Positions 1-9,653 are shown, numbered from the stretch's first letter. The stretch is 64,000 nt of DNA from Candidatus Marinarcus aquaticus (GCF_004116335.1 NZ_PDKN01000006.1:62001-126000), one strand, 5' to 3'. Notes: generated by a model from the letters alone, not told the origin. A program made the numbers and translations.

Positions 1-330
1 TTGCGAAAGCATCGTGTATACTCACTTAAAGATGTGATTTCAAAGAAAAAAGGTGAATATTATACGATTATTTTAGCAACGGTTAATCCAAGTTTGAATT
101 ATGAAAAATTCATCGAGGATAACAATATTAAACACAATGCCGTGGCGTATCGCTTTGGACAAAAAGATAAGTATGTTAAAATTATTTATGGAGCATATAA
201 AACATATGAAGATGCTTTTGACTCATTGATAAAACTCGATACCAATCTTTTAGCCAATAAGCCTTATGTCGAGAGAGTAGATAAACACATCAGACTTTTT
301 TATAAATACAGTAATGTGATTGAGGAATAA
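1..330 (+). CDS. SPOR-like domain protein, C-terminal fragment
   Basis: The last 109 codons of a gene whose start probably lies before the window; the first TTG codon is not preceded by anything that could show a ribosome site. The visible part resembles a SPOR-type peptidoglycan-binding fold: a beta strand near residues 20-27 (YYTIILA), a helix, then strand-helix elements around YVKIIYGAYKTYEDAFDSL, where the G-x-Y/F followed by an alpha helix is typical of SPOR repeats. It ends 2 bases before the type I exporter gene, so it is very likely co-transcribed with it. A link to cell-envelope anchoring of the secretion system is inference. The family call rests on pattern only. Confidence 0.5.
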   Translation: MRKHRVYSLKDVISKKKGEYYTIILATVNPSLNYEKFIEDNNIKHNAVAYRFGQKDKYVKIIYGAYKTYEDAFDSLIKLDTNLLANKPYVERVDKHIRLFYKYSNVIEE

Positions 331-332
331 CT

Positions 333-2504
333 GTGGAAACAACAAATAACGAAGAATTGAATAAAGAACTTGATAATATGGCTGATATCCGAAACACGGA
401 TACTCTTTTAGAGTGTCTGCTGTTTCTTTCAAAATATCATGAACGTCCAGCTTCTGCTGAATCTTTAATTTCAGGACTTGCTGTATATAACACTGTAATG
501 AATCCAAGAATGTTCACTCAATCGGCAAAAAGAATAGGCCTGATTACAAAAACAGTCAAACGTGATATTAAAGACATCTCTAAACTGGCATTGCCCTCTG
601 TGATGATGTTGGGCAGCGATAAATCATGTGTGCTTCTTGATTTGGATTTAAAAAAGAATGAAGCGTTGGTGATGATGCCTGAAGTAAGTCTGGGTGAAAC
701 CAAAATCAGTATTGATGAACTTGAAAAGTTATACAATGGATATTTATTGGTCATTAAACCTGCGTATAATTTTGATAACCGACTCTCACGTGAAATCTCT
801 GTAAAACAGCCTAAAAAATGGTTCTGGGGAACCATGCGACGAAATAAACCTATTTATATCAAAGTAGCCATTGCTGCATTGGTCATTAACATGTTTATTT
901 TAGCCACACCTCTTTTTACCATGAATGTATATGACCGAGTTTTACCTAATAATGCCTTGGATACACTGTGGGTATTGGCCATTGGTATTTTAGTGGTGAT
1001 GGTGTTTGACTTTATACTTAAACTTTTACGAGCTCATTTTATTGAAATTGCAGGAAAACGTGCAGATATTACAATGTCCAGTAAAATTTTCGACCAACTT
1101 TTGAACATACGACTGGACGCTAAACCCGCTTCAACAGGACAATTTGTAAGCCGATTACAAGGGTTTGAAAGTGTACGTGAGTTCTTTACCAGTGCCACGG
1201 TCGCAACGGTGGTAGATTTACCATTTATTGTGATTTTTATTGCCATTATCTTCTTTATTGGTGGCCCTATTGGGTACATCTCAATTTTTACGGTGTTTAT
1301 CGCATTTGCGTTCTCATATTATATGCAAAAACCCATCAAAGATACGGTGGCTAAATCTTCTAAAGAGGATCAAATCAAACAAACGACACTGACTGAAACG
1401 GTTGCAGGTTTGGAGATTATTAAAAGTGTTCGAGCACAAAATCGTATGCGAACACACTGGGAAAACTCGATTAATCAAACTTCATATTTTGGTAAAAAAG
1501 CACACTATCTGTCACAAGTGGTTACCTTTTTTACAGCCTTTATCTCTCAGTTTTCAAATATTGCAGTGGTAATTGTAGGCGTCTATTTAGCCAGTGAAGG
1601 GGAGATGACCATGGGTGCCATTATTGCATCTATGATGTTAAATGGTCGTGTTATTGCTCCTGTTTCACAAATTGTGGGAATGATCATACGTTTAGACAGA
1701 ACGATGTTATCATTAAATAATATTGATGAGATTATGAACATGCCAGTAGAGCGAAACGATGCACAACGATATTTAAGTCGACCAGACTTAAGTGGGGATA
1801 TTCAGTTTAAAGACATCACTTTTTCATATAAGGGGAAGAACTTTGATGTACTTAAAAACTTGAATATTACCATTAAAGAGGGTGAAAAAGTAGGAATTAT
1901 TGGAAAGATTGGTTCCGGAAAATCAACACTGTGGAAACTCTTGATGAACTTGTATGAACCAACACGAGGTTCGATTTTAATTGATAAAACCGATATTCGA
2001 CAAATTGACCCAGTGGATTTACGACGAGCGATTGGGTGTGTGCCACAAGAGGCTTTTTTGTTTATGGGAACAGTAAAAGATAACATTACCATTGGGGAGC
2101 AGTTTGCAACCGATGAACAGATTTTAAAAGCAGCCAAAATTGCTGGAGTACATGACTTCTTAGGAAAACATGATGCTGGGTATGACTTGATTGTGGGTGA
2201 GAGAGGTGAAGGTTTAAGTGGAGGTGAACGACAATCCATTACACTTGCACGTGCCCTTTTAACCGACCCTAAAATCTTGATTTTGGATGAACCAACCAAT
2301 TCAATGGACGGGCAAACTGAAGAGGCATTTAAACGTCGAATGAAAGAGATAGTCAAAGATAAAACGTTGATTTTAGTGACACATCGTCCATCTGTACTCT
2401 CCTTGGTTGACCGTTTAATTGTCATGGATGATGGAAAAGTCATTGCTGATGGTTCAAAAGAAGAAGTGCTTAAAGTACTCTCTGGCAATAAGAAAAAAGG
2501 GTAA
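333..2504 (+). CDS. Type I secretion ABC transporter (LapB-like permease/ATPase)
   Basis: Inner-membrane exporter that drives ATP-dependent secretion of a large substrate, often an RTX adhesin, through an adaptor and a TolC-type pore. The order is an N-terminal C39-like domain (about residues 20-150), a membrane domain of about six helices (about 175-430), and a C-terminal ATPase domain with Walker A GKIGSGKST near 523, signature LSGGERQ near 628 and Walker B ILILDEPT near 648. The C39-like domain has no evident Cys-His catalytic pair, as in LapB/HlyB-type exporters whose substrates keep their leader. It starts with GTG just after the SPOR gene and is followed 3 bases later by its adaptor. 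No RTX substrate lies in the window. Confidence 0.92.
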   Translation: METTNNEELNKELDNMADIRNTDTLLECLLFLSKYHERPASAESLISGLAVYNTVMNPRMFTQSAKRIGLITKTVKRDIKDISKLALPSVMMLGSDKSCVLLDLDLKKNEALVMMPEVSLGETKISIDELEKLYNGYLLVIKPAYNFDNRLSREISVKQPKKWFWGTMRRNKPIYIKVAIAALVINMFILATPLFTMNVYDRVLPNNALDTLWVLAIGILVVMVFDFILKLLRAHFIEIAGKRADITMSSKIFDQLLNIRLDAKPASTGQFVSRLQGFESVREFFTSATVATVVDLPFIVIFIAIIFFIGGPIGYISIFTVFIAFAFSYYMQKPIKDTVAKSSKEDQIKQTTLTETVAGLEIIKSVRAQNRMRTHWENSINQTSYFGKKAHYLSQVVTFFTAFISQFSNIAVVIVGVYLASEGEMTMGAIIASMMLNGRVIAPVSQIVGMIIRLDRTMLSLNNIDEIMNMPVERNDAQRYLSRPDLSGDIQFKDITFSYKGKNFDVLKNLNITIKEGEKVGIIGKIGSGKSTLWKLLMNLYEPTRGSILIDKTDIRQIDPVDLRRAIGCVPQEAFLFMGTVKDNITIGEQFATDEQILKAAKIAGVHDFLGKHDAGYDLIVGERGEGLSGGERQSITLARALLTDPKILILDEPTNSMDGQTEEAFKRRMKEIVKDKTLILVTHRPSVLSLVDRLIVMDDGKVIADGSKEEVLKVLSGNKKKG

Positions 2505-2507
2505 GTC

Positions 2508-3848
2508 ATGTCAACATCTGATATAAACTTTGTGCATTCACTTCATGCACAAGCCAATGCACGAGTGAATAAGAATTATGATTTGTTATTTATATTTATT
2601 ATCAGTTTTTTTGTCATTTTTGTTTTATGGGCAGCTTTTGCTGAGATTGATGAACTCGCACGAGGAGAGGGGAAAGTTATCCCTTCTGAAAAGATTCAAA
2701 CGGTTCAAAATCTTGATGGAGGAATTGTATCAGAGATTTTGGTTAAAGAGGGTGTGCATGTCTCTAAAGGGCAATCGTTAATGCGAATTGACACAACACG
2801 TTTTCAAGCATCTTTACAAGAGAATCGACAACTTTATTGGAAAAATTTGGTCAGTAAAATAAGATTAGAAGCAGAATACGCGCTTAATCCAAAACGACCC
2901 ATTAAACCTTTAGAGTTCAGTGATGAGTTACAAAAGAATGCCGCAAATTTTATATCCAATGAGATTAAGCTTTATACCACTCAAGTAGAAGAGTTTAGAA
3001 ACTCTTTGAAAGTCTTAGAGACACAACTGGCACAAAAGGTACAAGAGTTGGTTGAACAAAAAAGCAAACTCAAACAACTTAAAGGGAAACAAGAGCTTGT
3101 AAAAGAGGAGTATGAGACAGTTGAACGACTTGTTAAATCAGGTTCTAAGTCTAAGATTGAGCTTATTACGATTAAAAAAGACCTCAATGCCATTGATGGT
3201 GAAGTAGAAGCAACAGAGCTCTCTATACCAAGAATTGAATTCTCTATTCAAGAAGCCAAAAATAAAATTCTTGAAAAGCTTGAAAATTTCAAAGGGGAAG
3301 TGGCAAAAGAGCTTCAAACAGTGAATGCCGATGTTAAAAAGTATGAATCGATTTTGGTTTCTGAAAAAGATAAATTGGATAAAACCGAAGTTAAATCACC
3401 CGTTGATGGATTTATTAAAACAATTAATATAAATACAATTGGGGGTGTTGTAAAATCAGGAATGGATTTAATAGAGATTGTGCCTGATTCAGACATTTTG
3501 TTAGTAGAAGCAAAAATTGACCCTAAAGATATTGCTTTTATCAACCCAAGTTTGAAAGCGATTGTAAAAATCACAGCGTATGACTTCTCTATTTATGGTG
3601 GATTAGAGGGCGAGATTATTGAAATCTCTGCGGATTCTATTGTGGATAAAGAGAGTAAAGATCAAAAGAGTTACTATAAAGTGGTTGTAAAAACCAATAA
3701 AAATTATTTGGAAAAAAATGGAGAGAAATTGCCCATTATTCCAGGTATGATTGCCAGTGTGGATATTGTAACGGGGCAAAAAACGATTTTGGATTTTTTA
3801 CTCAAACCTATTTTAAAAACAAAACAGAATGCATTGCATGAAAGATAG
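2508..3848 (+). CDS. HlyD-family type I secretion periplasmic adaptor (LapC-like)
   Basis: Membrane fusion protein that links the ABC exporter to an outer-membrane channel. It has a short cytoplasmic N-terminus, one membrane segment at about residues 24-45, a lipoyl/barrel half near 60-100 (GEGKVIPSEKIQTVQNLDGG is typical of this family), a long coiled coil of Lys/Glu-rich helices at about 140-280, and the return lipoyl and beta-barrel part ending near 430. Its 446 residues are normal for the family. It is co-directional and almost contiguous with the ABC exporter; the next gene, nadK, follows 2 bases later and is metabolically unrelated. Confidence 0.92.
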   Translation: MSTSDINFVHSLHAQANARVNKNYDLLFIFIISFFVIFVLWAAFAEIDELARGEGKVIPSEKIQTVQNLDGGIVSEILVKEGVHVSKGQSLMRIDTTRFQASLQENRQLYWKNLVSKIRLEAEYALNPKRPIKPLEFSDELQKNAANFISNEIKLYTTQVEEFRNSLKVLETQLAQKVQELVEQKSKLKQLKGKQELVKEEYETVERLVKSGSKSKIELITIKKDLNAIDGEVEATELSIPRIEFSIQEAKNKILEKLENFKGEVAKELQTVNADVKKYESILVSEKDKLDKTEVKSPVDGFIKTININTIGGVVKSGMDLIEIVPDSDILLVEAKIDPKDIAFINPSLKAIVKITAYDFSIYGGLEGEIIEISADSIVDKESKDQKSYYKVVVKTNKNYLEKNGEKLPIIPGMIASVDIVTGQKTILDFLLKPILKTKQNALHER

Positions 3849-3850
3849 GA

Positions 3851-4720
3851 ATGAAAACAACCAAATCGAATGAAAAACTGCCCAGCGTCAGACAAGCAGG
3901 GATTGTTTTAAAACCAAGCTCACCTGAAGTCAAAGAGACGTATGAGATGATAAAGCTTGCTTTTATGCATGCTGATATTGCTGTACAACTTGAAGCCAGC
4001 AGTGCAAAAATGATTGGTGAGGACAACGGGGTCGATTTTCAAACACTGTGTAAAAACTCTGATTTTCTGGTCTCAGTTGGCGGTGATGGAACTTTAATTT
4101 CGGTGGTTCGACGAAGCTTTGAGTATGGCTTACCGGTACTTGGAATTCATTTAGGAACCTTGGGCTTCTTAACAGACATCATGCCTGAAGAGTTACCAAA
4201 ATTTTTAGAAAAACTTAAAAATGATCAGTACCGAATTGATAATCGAATGATGATAAAAGGCAGTGCCAATTTAAAAAGTTTTGTGGCATTCAATGATATT
4301 GTCATTTCTCGAAAATCGATTTCAAATATGCTGAGAGTGGATGCGAAGATTGATGGGCGTCTTTTTAACAGCTATTATGGTGATGGTTTGATTATCTCAA
4401 CTCCAACGGGTTCAACAGCGTATAACCTCTCTGCAGGTGGTCCGGTGGTCTTTCCATTAACCGATGCTTTTATTGTAACACCTGTAGCACCTCACAGTTT
4501 AACGCAACGCCCTTTGGTTTTGCCTGTGGATTTTGAAATAGAGTTTCATGTGACTGACAGTTTAGGTGCTGTGGTGATTGTGGATGGCCAAGATATCTAT
4601 GAGATTGAACAAGATGAGAGCATTAAAATTCAGATTGCTTCAACCAAAGCCAAGTTGATTCACCGACAAGAGAGAAATTATTTTGAAGTTTTAAATAAAA
4701 AACTTCAATGGGGAAATTAA
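3851..4720 (+). CDS. nadK: NAD kinase
   Basis: Phosphorylates NAD+ to NADP+ with ATP or polyphosphate; cytoplasmic. The family GGDGT motif is at about residues 77-81 (SVGGDGTLISV), and the second conserved block with DGLIISTPTGSTAYN and the SAGGP loop follows in the C-terminal half, as in all bacterial NAD kinases. Length 289 aa is standard. The conserved NE motif appears as ND (FNDIVISR). It starts 2 bases after the adaptor gene and is followed 4 bases later by recN; the nadK-recN pairing is common in bacteria. Confidence 0.96.
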   Translation: MKTTKSNEKLPSVRQAGIVLKPSSPEVKETYEMIKLAFMHADIAVQLEASSAKMIGEDNGVDFQTLCKNSDFLVSVGGDGTLISVVRRSFEYGLPVLGIHLGTLGFLTDIMPEELPKFLEKLKNDQYRIDNRMMIKGSANLKSFVAFNDIVISRKSISNMLRVDAKIDGRLFNSYYGDGLIISTPTGSTAYNLSAGGPVVFPLTDAFIVTPVAPHSLTQRPLVLPVDFEIEFHVTDSLGAVVIVDGQDIYEIEQDESIKIQIASTKAKLIHRQERNYFEVLNKKLQWGN

Positions 4721-4724
4721 GCGT

Positions 4725-6260
4725 ATGATTAACCGAGTATATATTGAAGACTTTTTATCGTTTAAAAGTGTAGAGTTGGAGTTAAACAAAGGACTCATTG
4801 TTTTTACAGGTCCCAGTGGAGCCGGTAAATCGATCTTGATGGATGCTTTGCTCTCTTTGTTTGCTTATAAAGAGTTTCGAGCTTCAATGGGAGAAGTGCT
4901 CATCGAAAATGCACACATTGAAGATGAAGCGTTTATGCTTGATAATGATGATGATATCATCATTAAAGCAACCAAAAAAGATAAAGTGCGATACTTTTTA
5001 AATAACCAAACCGTGTCCAAAAAGAATCTCTTTGAGTTTTCAAAACGTTTTGTAAAATTTTTGCATGTCAAAGACACCAGTGATTTTGAAAGTGCAAAGT
5101 TGGTCTCTTTTTTAGACCACTATTTGCAACTCAATGACAAAGAGTTTAGTGTATTTAAAGAAGAGTTTAATGTAACATTTACAGAGTATAAACAGGCACT
5201 TGTAAGGCTTAAAAAGATTGAAGAAGATGAAGCCAAAATTGAAGACTTAAAAGAGTTTACCAAGTTTGAGATAGAGAAAATTGCTTCAGTAGACCCAAAA
5301 GTAGAAGAGTATGAAGAGTTAAGTGCTCTTAAAAGAAACCTCTCTTCAAAAGATAAAATCCAAGAAGCCATCACAAAAGCGTCTGATATATTCAGCAATG
5401 CGGCACATGTATCATACGCTTTAGAACTGCTTGAAATTGACAGCAGTTTTTTTGATGAAGCAATCAATGAAGTCAATAACCAGTTTGAAAAGTTTAATGA
5501 CTCCTTAGGTGAGCTTGAAGAGCTCGATATTGAGTATGTGCTTGATAGAATCGAAAAACTTTCAAGCTTACAAAAAAAGTTTGGTTCCATACAAGAAGCG
5601 TTGGATTATAAAGTTCAAAAAGAGAAAGAGCTTGAAGAGTATGAGAATATCTCATTTGAAAAGTCTCAACTGCAAAAGAGATATACACTTCTTCATGAAC
5701 AAATCACACAATTGGCTCAAACACTCACTTCTAAAAGAGAAGTAGCAGCAAAAAGTATTGAACTTAAAATCAATGATTACTTAAAATATTTGTATTTAAG
5801 TAATGCTACGATTCATTTTCAAAAAAAAGAGTTGGATGAATCAGGGGCAGATGTGATTTCATTTGAGCTTAACGGAGTCAACCTAGATACCATAAGTTCA
5901 GGGGAATTTAACCGTCTACGACTGGCACTGTTAACGACTATCAGTGAGTTTGAGATGGGTGAAAAAGGGATTTTGTTTTTAGATGAGATTGATGCCAATT
6001 TAAGTGGGAAAGAGAGCAAAGCCATTGCCACAGTGTTGACTAAACTCTCACAGAGCTATCAGATTTTTGCCATTTCTCATCAACCACAACTCACTTCTAC
6101 GGCACATCAGCACTTCTTTGTGGATAAACACAATGGTGAGTCTCATGTTAAAGCATTGAACCATGAGGAACGAATCAATGAAATTGCTCGTATGATCAGT
6201 GGTGAAAACATCACCAAAGAGGCAAAAGAGTTTGCTTCGAATCTGCTCAACGAAGCTTAG
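4725..6260 (+). CDS. recN: DNA repair ATPase RecN-like (SMC family)
   Basis: SMC-like ATPase acting in recombinational repair of double-strand breaks. Walker A GPSGAGKS lies at about residues 30-37, the signature ISSGEFNRLRLAL near 388, and Walker B GILFLDEIDANLSG near 410. The middle (about 140-350) is Glu/Lys-rich coiled coil. At 511 aa it is slightly shorter than the roughly 550 of E. coli RecN, which is usual for Campylobacterota. It is translationally close to nadK (4-base gap). Its stop codon overlaps the 3' end of the small convergent gene on the minus strand. Confidence 0.92.
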   Translation: MINRVYIEDFLSFKSVELELNKGLIVFTGPSGAGKSILMDALLSLFAYKEFRASMGEVLIENAHIEDEAFMLDNDDDIIIKATKKDKVRYFLNNQTVSKKNLFEFSKRFVKFLHVKDTSDFESAKLVSFLDHYLQLNDKEFSVFKEEFNVTFTEYKQALVRLKKIEEDEAKIEDLKEFTKFEIEKIASVDPKVEEYEELSALKRNLSSKDKIQEAITKASDIFSNAAHVSYALELLEIDSSFFDEAINEVNNQFEKFNDSLGELEELDIEYVLDRIEKLSSLQKKFGSIQEALDYKVQKEKELEEYENISFEKSQLQKRYTLLHEQITQLAQTLTSKREVAAKSIELKINDYLKYLYLSNATIHFQKKELDESGADVISFELNGVNLDTISSGEFNRLRLALLTTISEFEMGEKGILFLDEIDANLSGKESKAIATVLTKLSQSYQIFAISHQPQLTSTAHQHFFVDKHNGESHVKALNHEERINEIARMISGENITKEAKEFASNLLNEA

Positions 6261-6472
6261 ATTATCTTGTCTGTATTGAGTTTGGATTCAATGCAGATTT
6301 CATCCTCTTCTTCAGTGATAAAAAAAGTGTGCATTTGACAGCTTTTTTGCTTTAAAATGGCACACTTTTTTTGGGCATTTTGCATGGCCAATTCTTTTGA
6401 AGGCAACTCTGCCTCTTTGGAAAGACTGAGTCTTTTAGTACAGTTACATTCTCGTATTATGGTGACTTTCAT
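6257..6472 (-). CDS. Small Cys-rich hypothetical protein
   Basis: Not recognised. A 71-residue protein with five cysteines: ECNC near the start, then KKC, KSC and EIC. It is predicted from the ATG at 6472; a longer reading from a TTG at 6508 is less likely. It converges on recN and its stop overlaps the recN stop by a few bases, a common packing in this genome. The spaced cysteines could bind a metal or be redox active, but there is no CxxC pair, so this is only a guess. The codon pattern looks protein-like, yet existence of the gene is not proven. Confidence 0.5.
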   Translation of the reverse strand: MKVTIIRECNCTKRLSLSKEAELPSKELAMQNAQKKCAILKQKSCQMHTFFITEEEDEICIESKLNTDKII

Positions 6473-6567
6473 ACCCGTATCGTAGCATGAAAATAGCTTT
6501 AGTTTCAAAAAAGATTAAAGTTGTGTAAAAATCGTGTCATTCCTTGACTTTTAAGTATGAGTACAGC

Positions 6568-6597
6568 TAAAATGAATAGCCAGATTATTTCATTTTA
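6568..6597. other. 9-bp inverted repeat in chemoreceptor leader
   Basis: Arms taaaatgaa (6568-6576) and ttcatttta (6589-6597) are perfect reverse complements separated by 12 bases, 20 bases before the GTG start of the chemoreceptor. It could be an operator or a weak RNA hairpin; no T-run follows it. Confidence 0.5.
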
Positions 6598-6617
6598 CGG
6601 TGTATTAGGAGGAAAGT

Positions 6618-9572
6618 GTGCTCAGTAACGTATCTATAAAACTTAAATTAACAATATTAGCATTAGCTGCTATTATTATTGTTTCTCTAGTTGTTGCAGC
6701 CAACACAATTTATTCGATAAAACAACTCTCAGCAGAGAATATCGAAAGCTTTAAAAAAGAAGCATATGCTAAAAAAGAAGCGGAACTTAAAAACTATGTC
6801 TCTTTAGCAATGAAAACCGTTGACTCTTTTTACCAAAGAACTTCAAAAGAGAAAGTTAAACTGGAAGTTCAAGCTTACTTAAAAGAACAAACAGGATTTA
6901 TTATGTCCATTATAGAGGGAGAATACAACCAATATAATGGAAAAATGTCAACACCTGAATTGAAAAAAAGAATCGTCAATATCGTTAAAGCTACACGATA
7001 TGGTGAATCGGGGTATTTTTGGATTAATGATACCGATTCAGTGATTGTTATGCACCCCATTAAACCCCAACTTGATGGGAAAGATTTGTACAATTTCAAA
7101 GATAAAAATGGAAAACAAATCTTTAAAGAGTTCTCTGATGTTGCAAAACAGAAGGGAGAAGGGTATGTTGATTATGTATGGCCAAAGCCAGGATTTGAAA
7201 AACCACAAGATAAAGTTTCATTTGTAAAACTCTTTAAACCCTTTAATTGGGTTGTAGGAACAGGTGAATATGTTGATAACGTAACAGCCAAACTTCAAGA
7301 AGAGGCTTTAAAAACAATTTCAGAGATGAGATATGGGAAAGATGGGTATTTTTGGATCAATGATTCTGAACCAAAAATGATTATGCACCCTATGAAACCT
7401 GCTTTAAATGGAAAGAATCTTTCAAAATCGAAAGACCCAAATGGAAAATTTTTATTTAATGAGATGGTGAAAGTAACCTCTGCAAATCCGCAGGGAGGGC
7501 TGGTTGAGTACATGTGGCCAAAACCAGGCAAAGAGAAGCCTCAACCTAAATTTTCTTATGTACAAAAATTTGCGCAATGGGATTGGATCATTGGTACAGG
7601 TGAGTATGTTGATAACATTGAAGAAGAGATTCTGGCAATGGAGAATAAAACACAAAACCAAATTGCTCATATCGTTACTTTGATTTTAGGAATTACGATA
7701 GCTTCTATTGTATTGTTGTATTTTATTTTCAATTATTTAGTGAAAAAAGCCATCATCAAACCACTTGAAGAGCTGGATGATGGAATCCAATTCTTGATTA
7801 CGCATCCTGAAGAGAGAACCAATGGCATTAAGAAAATTTATGATGATGAGATTGGAAAAATCATTGACAGCTTTAATGGTTATTTAGAAAACTTAAAACG
7901 AAATGCACTTCAAGATGAAAAAGTCATAGCTGAAGTTGAAGATGTTATTTCTAAAGTGAATAATGGATTCTATGTCTATAAAGTACATCAAACATCTGAT
8001 AATCCACAAGTGAAAAAATTGCGTGATTCCATCAATAATATGATTGAAAAAACCAATGAAAAACTTGAAGAGATTAACAACATTCTTGTGGAGTATGGGA
8101 ACTCTAAGTTTGATTATACGGTTTCTGACAAAGAGCATCACAGTGCCAATGGTATCATTGGTTCAATTGCAACCAGTACATCCTTTATTGGAAACACGGT
8201 TTCTGAATTTTTAGCGATGATTACAACCAGTGGTCGAAAATTGAACTCGGATACGGGTATTTTAAGTCAAGAAGTGAATAAATTAGCCACTTCAGCAAAT
8301 GAACAAGCGGCATCGTTAGAGCAAACAGCTGCTGCGTTAGAGCAAATTACTGGTAATATCCGACAAAGCAGTGAAAATGTAAGTCGTATGTCTTCATTGG
8401 CACATGATTTAACCAACTCAGCAACCACAGGGGAATCACTTGCAACAAAAACAACGCAAGCGATGGAAGATATTGATACACAAGTCAGCTCAATCAATGA
8501 TGCCATTACGGTTATTGACCAAATTGCTTTTCAAACCAATATTCTATCTTTGAATGCGGCGGTTGAAGCAGCCACTGCAGGAGAAGCTGGAAAAGGGTTT
8601 GCTGTGGTTGCGCAAGAAGTACGTAACTTGGCTTCAAGAAGTGCTGAAGCAGCTAAAGAGATTAAAGCCATTGTTGAAAATGCGACGCTTAAAGCCAATG
8701 AAGGTAAACACATTGCCAATGATATGATCTCAGGTTATGAGGACTTAAACAGTAAAATTGGTGAAACCATTGGTCTGATTTCAGATGTATCAACAGCCAG
8801 TAAAGAACAAGAAGCAGGTATCATTCAAATCAATGATGCGATTAATGCTTTAGACCGAGCAACGCAAGTCAATGCTGCATCAGCCAATGAAATCAGTTCA
8901 TTAACTGAAGGGGTTCGAAAACTCTCTACAGATTTAAATGCGATTGCACAACGAGCAAGTTTTAACCAAAATAAAGAGAAACAGATTTGTGATATTGACT
9001 TGGTCTTTAAAATTTCAAAAATTAAAAACGACCATATCTCATTTAAAGATGTGAATTTTGCAAAAGTAGGGGATCAAAACGCACCTGCATGGAAAGTATC
9101 AACGTGCACTGAGTGTCACTTTGGTCAATGGATTGATCAAGAAGAAGCTAAAGGAACATCCTTTACTAAATCACAAAATTGGAAAACGATGAAAGAGTTC
9201 CATGAGTGTGTGCATAAAAAAGTGCAAGAGTACATCAATGAGAATGCAAACAAAGCATCAAATGAGAAACTCGCTGAAATTTCTAAAGAGGTTGAAGTTT
9301 GTACAGCTAAACTCTTTGAGTGTTTAGATCAAATCAAAGCAGAATATTGCAGTAGTGTGAATAAAAACAGTAACAAAGTGGTTAAAGAGGTCAACGATGT
9401 TAAAGAGACGAAAGAGGTAAAAAAACCGACTTCAAGTGCATCAAAACCGCAACCCGTAACAAAAAGTGAAGCACCTGTAAAAGAGCAAGTGAAAAAAGAG
9501 GTTGTAAAACCTTCAAAACCTGAAGTCATCACTTCAAAAGCAAAAGACGATGATGAGTGGGAGAGTTTTTAA
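6618..9572 (+). CDS. Methyl-accepting chemotaxis protein: double Cache-like sensor, CZB domain, xWxxF tail
   Basis: Transmembrane chemoreceptor. TM1 is at about residues 11-32 and TM2 near 354-377. The periplasmic part holds two similar modules (about 125-225 and 235-340), each with GYFWIND, a MHP motif and a closing GTGEYVDN, the pattern of Cache domains that bind small organic acids. A HAMP-like linker follows, then the signalling coiled coil with the conserved hairpin tip ([20 protein letters not shown]). The C-terminus carries a CZB zinc-binding domain with His near 805, the C-x-x-C-x-F-G-x-W block near 830 and H-x-x-x-H near 861. It ends with a Lys/Pro-rich linker and EWESF, like the NWETF CheR/CheB tether of E. 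coli receptors. Start GTG behind taggagga. 984 aa is long for the family. Confidence 0.95.
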   Translation: MLSNVSIKLKLTILALAAIIIVSLVVAANTIYSIKQLSAENIESFKKEAYAKKEAELKNYVSLAMKTVDSFYQRTSKEKVKLEVQAYLKEQTGFIMSIIEGEYNQYNGKMSTPELKKRIVNIVKATRYGESGYFWINDTDSVIVMHPIKPQLDGKDLYNFKDKNGKQIFKEFSDVAKQKGEGYVDYVWPKPGFEKPQDKVSFVKLFKPFNWVVGTGEYVDNVTAKLQEEALKTISEMRYGKDGYFWINDSEPKMIMHPMKPALNGKNLSKSKDPNGKFLFNEMVKVTSANPQGGLVEYMWPKPGKEKPQPKFSYVQKFAQWDWIIGTGEYVDNIEEEILAMENKTQNQIAHIVTLILGITIASIVLLYFIFNYLVKKAIIKPLEELDDGIQFLITHPEERTNGIKKIYDDEIGKIIDSFNGYLENLKRNALQDEKVIAEVEDVISKVNNGFYVYKVHQTSDNPQVKKLRDSINNMIEKTNEKLEEINNILVEYGNSKFDYTVSDKEHHSANGIIGSIATSTSFIGNTVSEFLAMITTSGRKLNSDTGILSQEVNKLATSANEQAASLEQTAAALEQITGNIRQSSENVSRMSSLAHDLTNSATTGESLATKTTQAMEDIDTQVSSINDAITVIDQIAFQTNILSLNAAVEAATAGEAGKGFAVVAQEVRNLASRSAEAAKEIKAIVENATLKANEGKHIANDMISGYEDLNSKIGETIGLISDVSTASKEQEAGIIQINDAINALDRATQVNAASANEISSLTEGVRKLSTDLNAIAQRASFNQNKEKQICDIDLVFKISKIKNDHISFKDVNFAKVGDQNAPAWKVSTCTECHFGQWIDQEEAKGTSFTKSQNWKTMKEFHECVHKKVQEYINENANKASNEKLAEISKEVEVCTAKLFECLDQIKAEYCSSVNKNSNKVVKEVNDVKETKEVKKPTSSASKPQPVTKSEAPVKEQVKKEVVKPSKPEVITSKAKDDDEWESF

Positions 9573-9653
9573 ACTCTTCTGCTTTGCTTGCTTAATCCAA
9601 CCTTTCTTTTTTAAATAAACTGCCGACACTATTTTTTATAGACTTTTTTTTGA

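Noticed and set aside
333-900. C39 peptidase activity of the exporter N-terminus
   Set aside because: No Cys-x-x-x and His-Asp catalytic arrangement is visible, so it is a C39-like docking domain.
1802-2509. Long open frame of 235 codons on the minus strand
   Set aside because: It lies wholly inside the ABC exporter ATPase domain; the plus strand has clear family motifs, and the minus reading is Ser/Pro-rich shadow.
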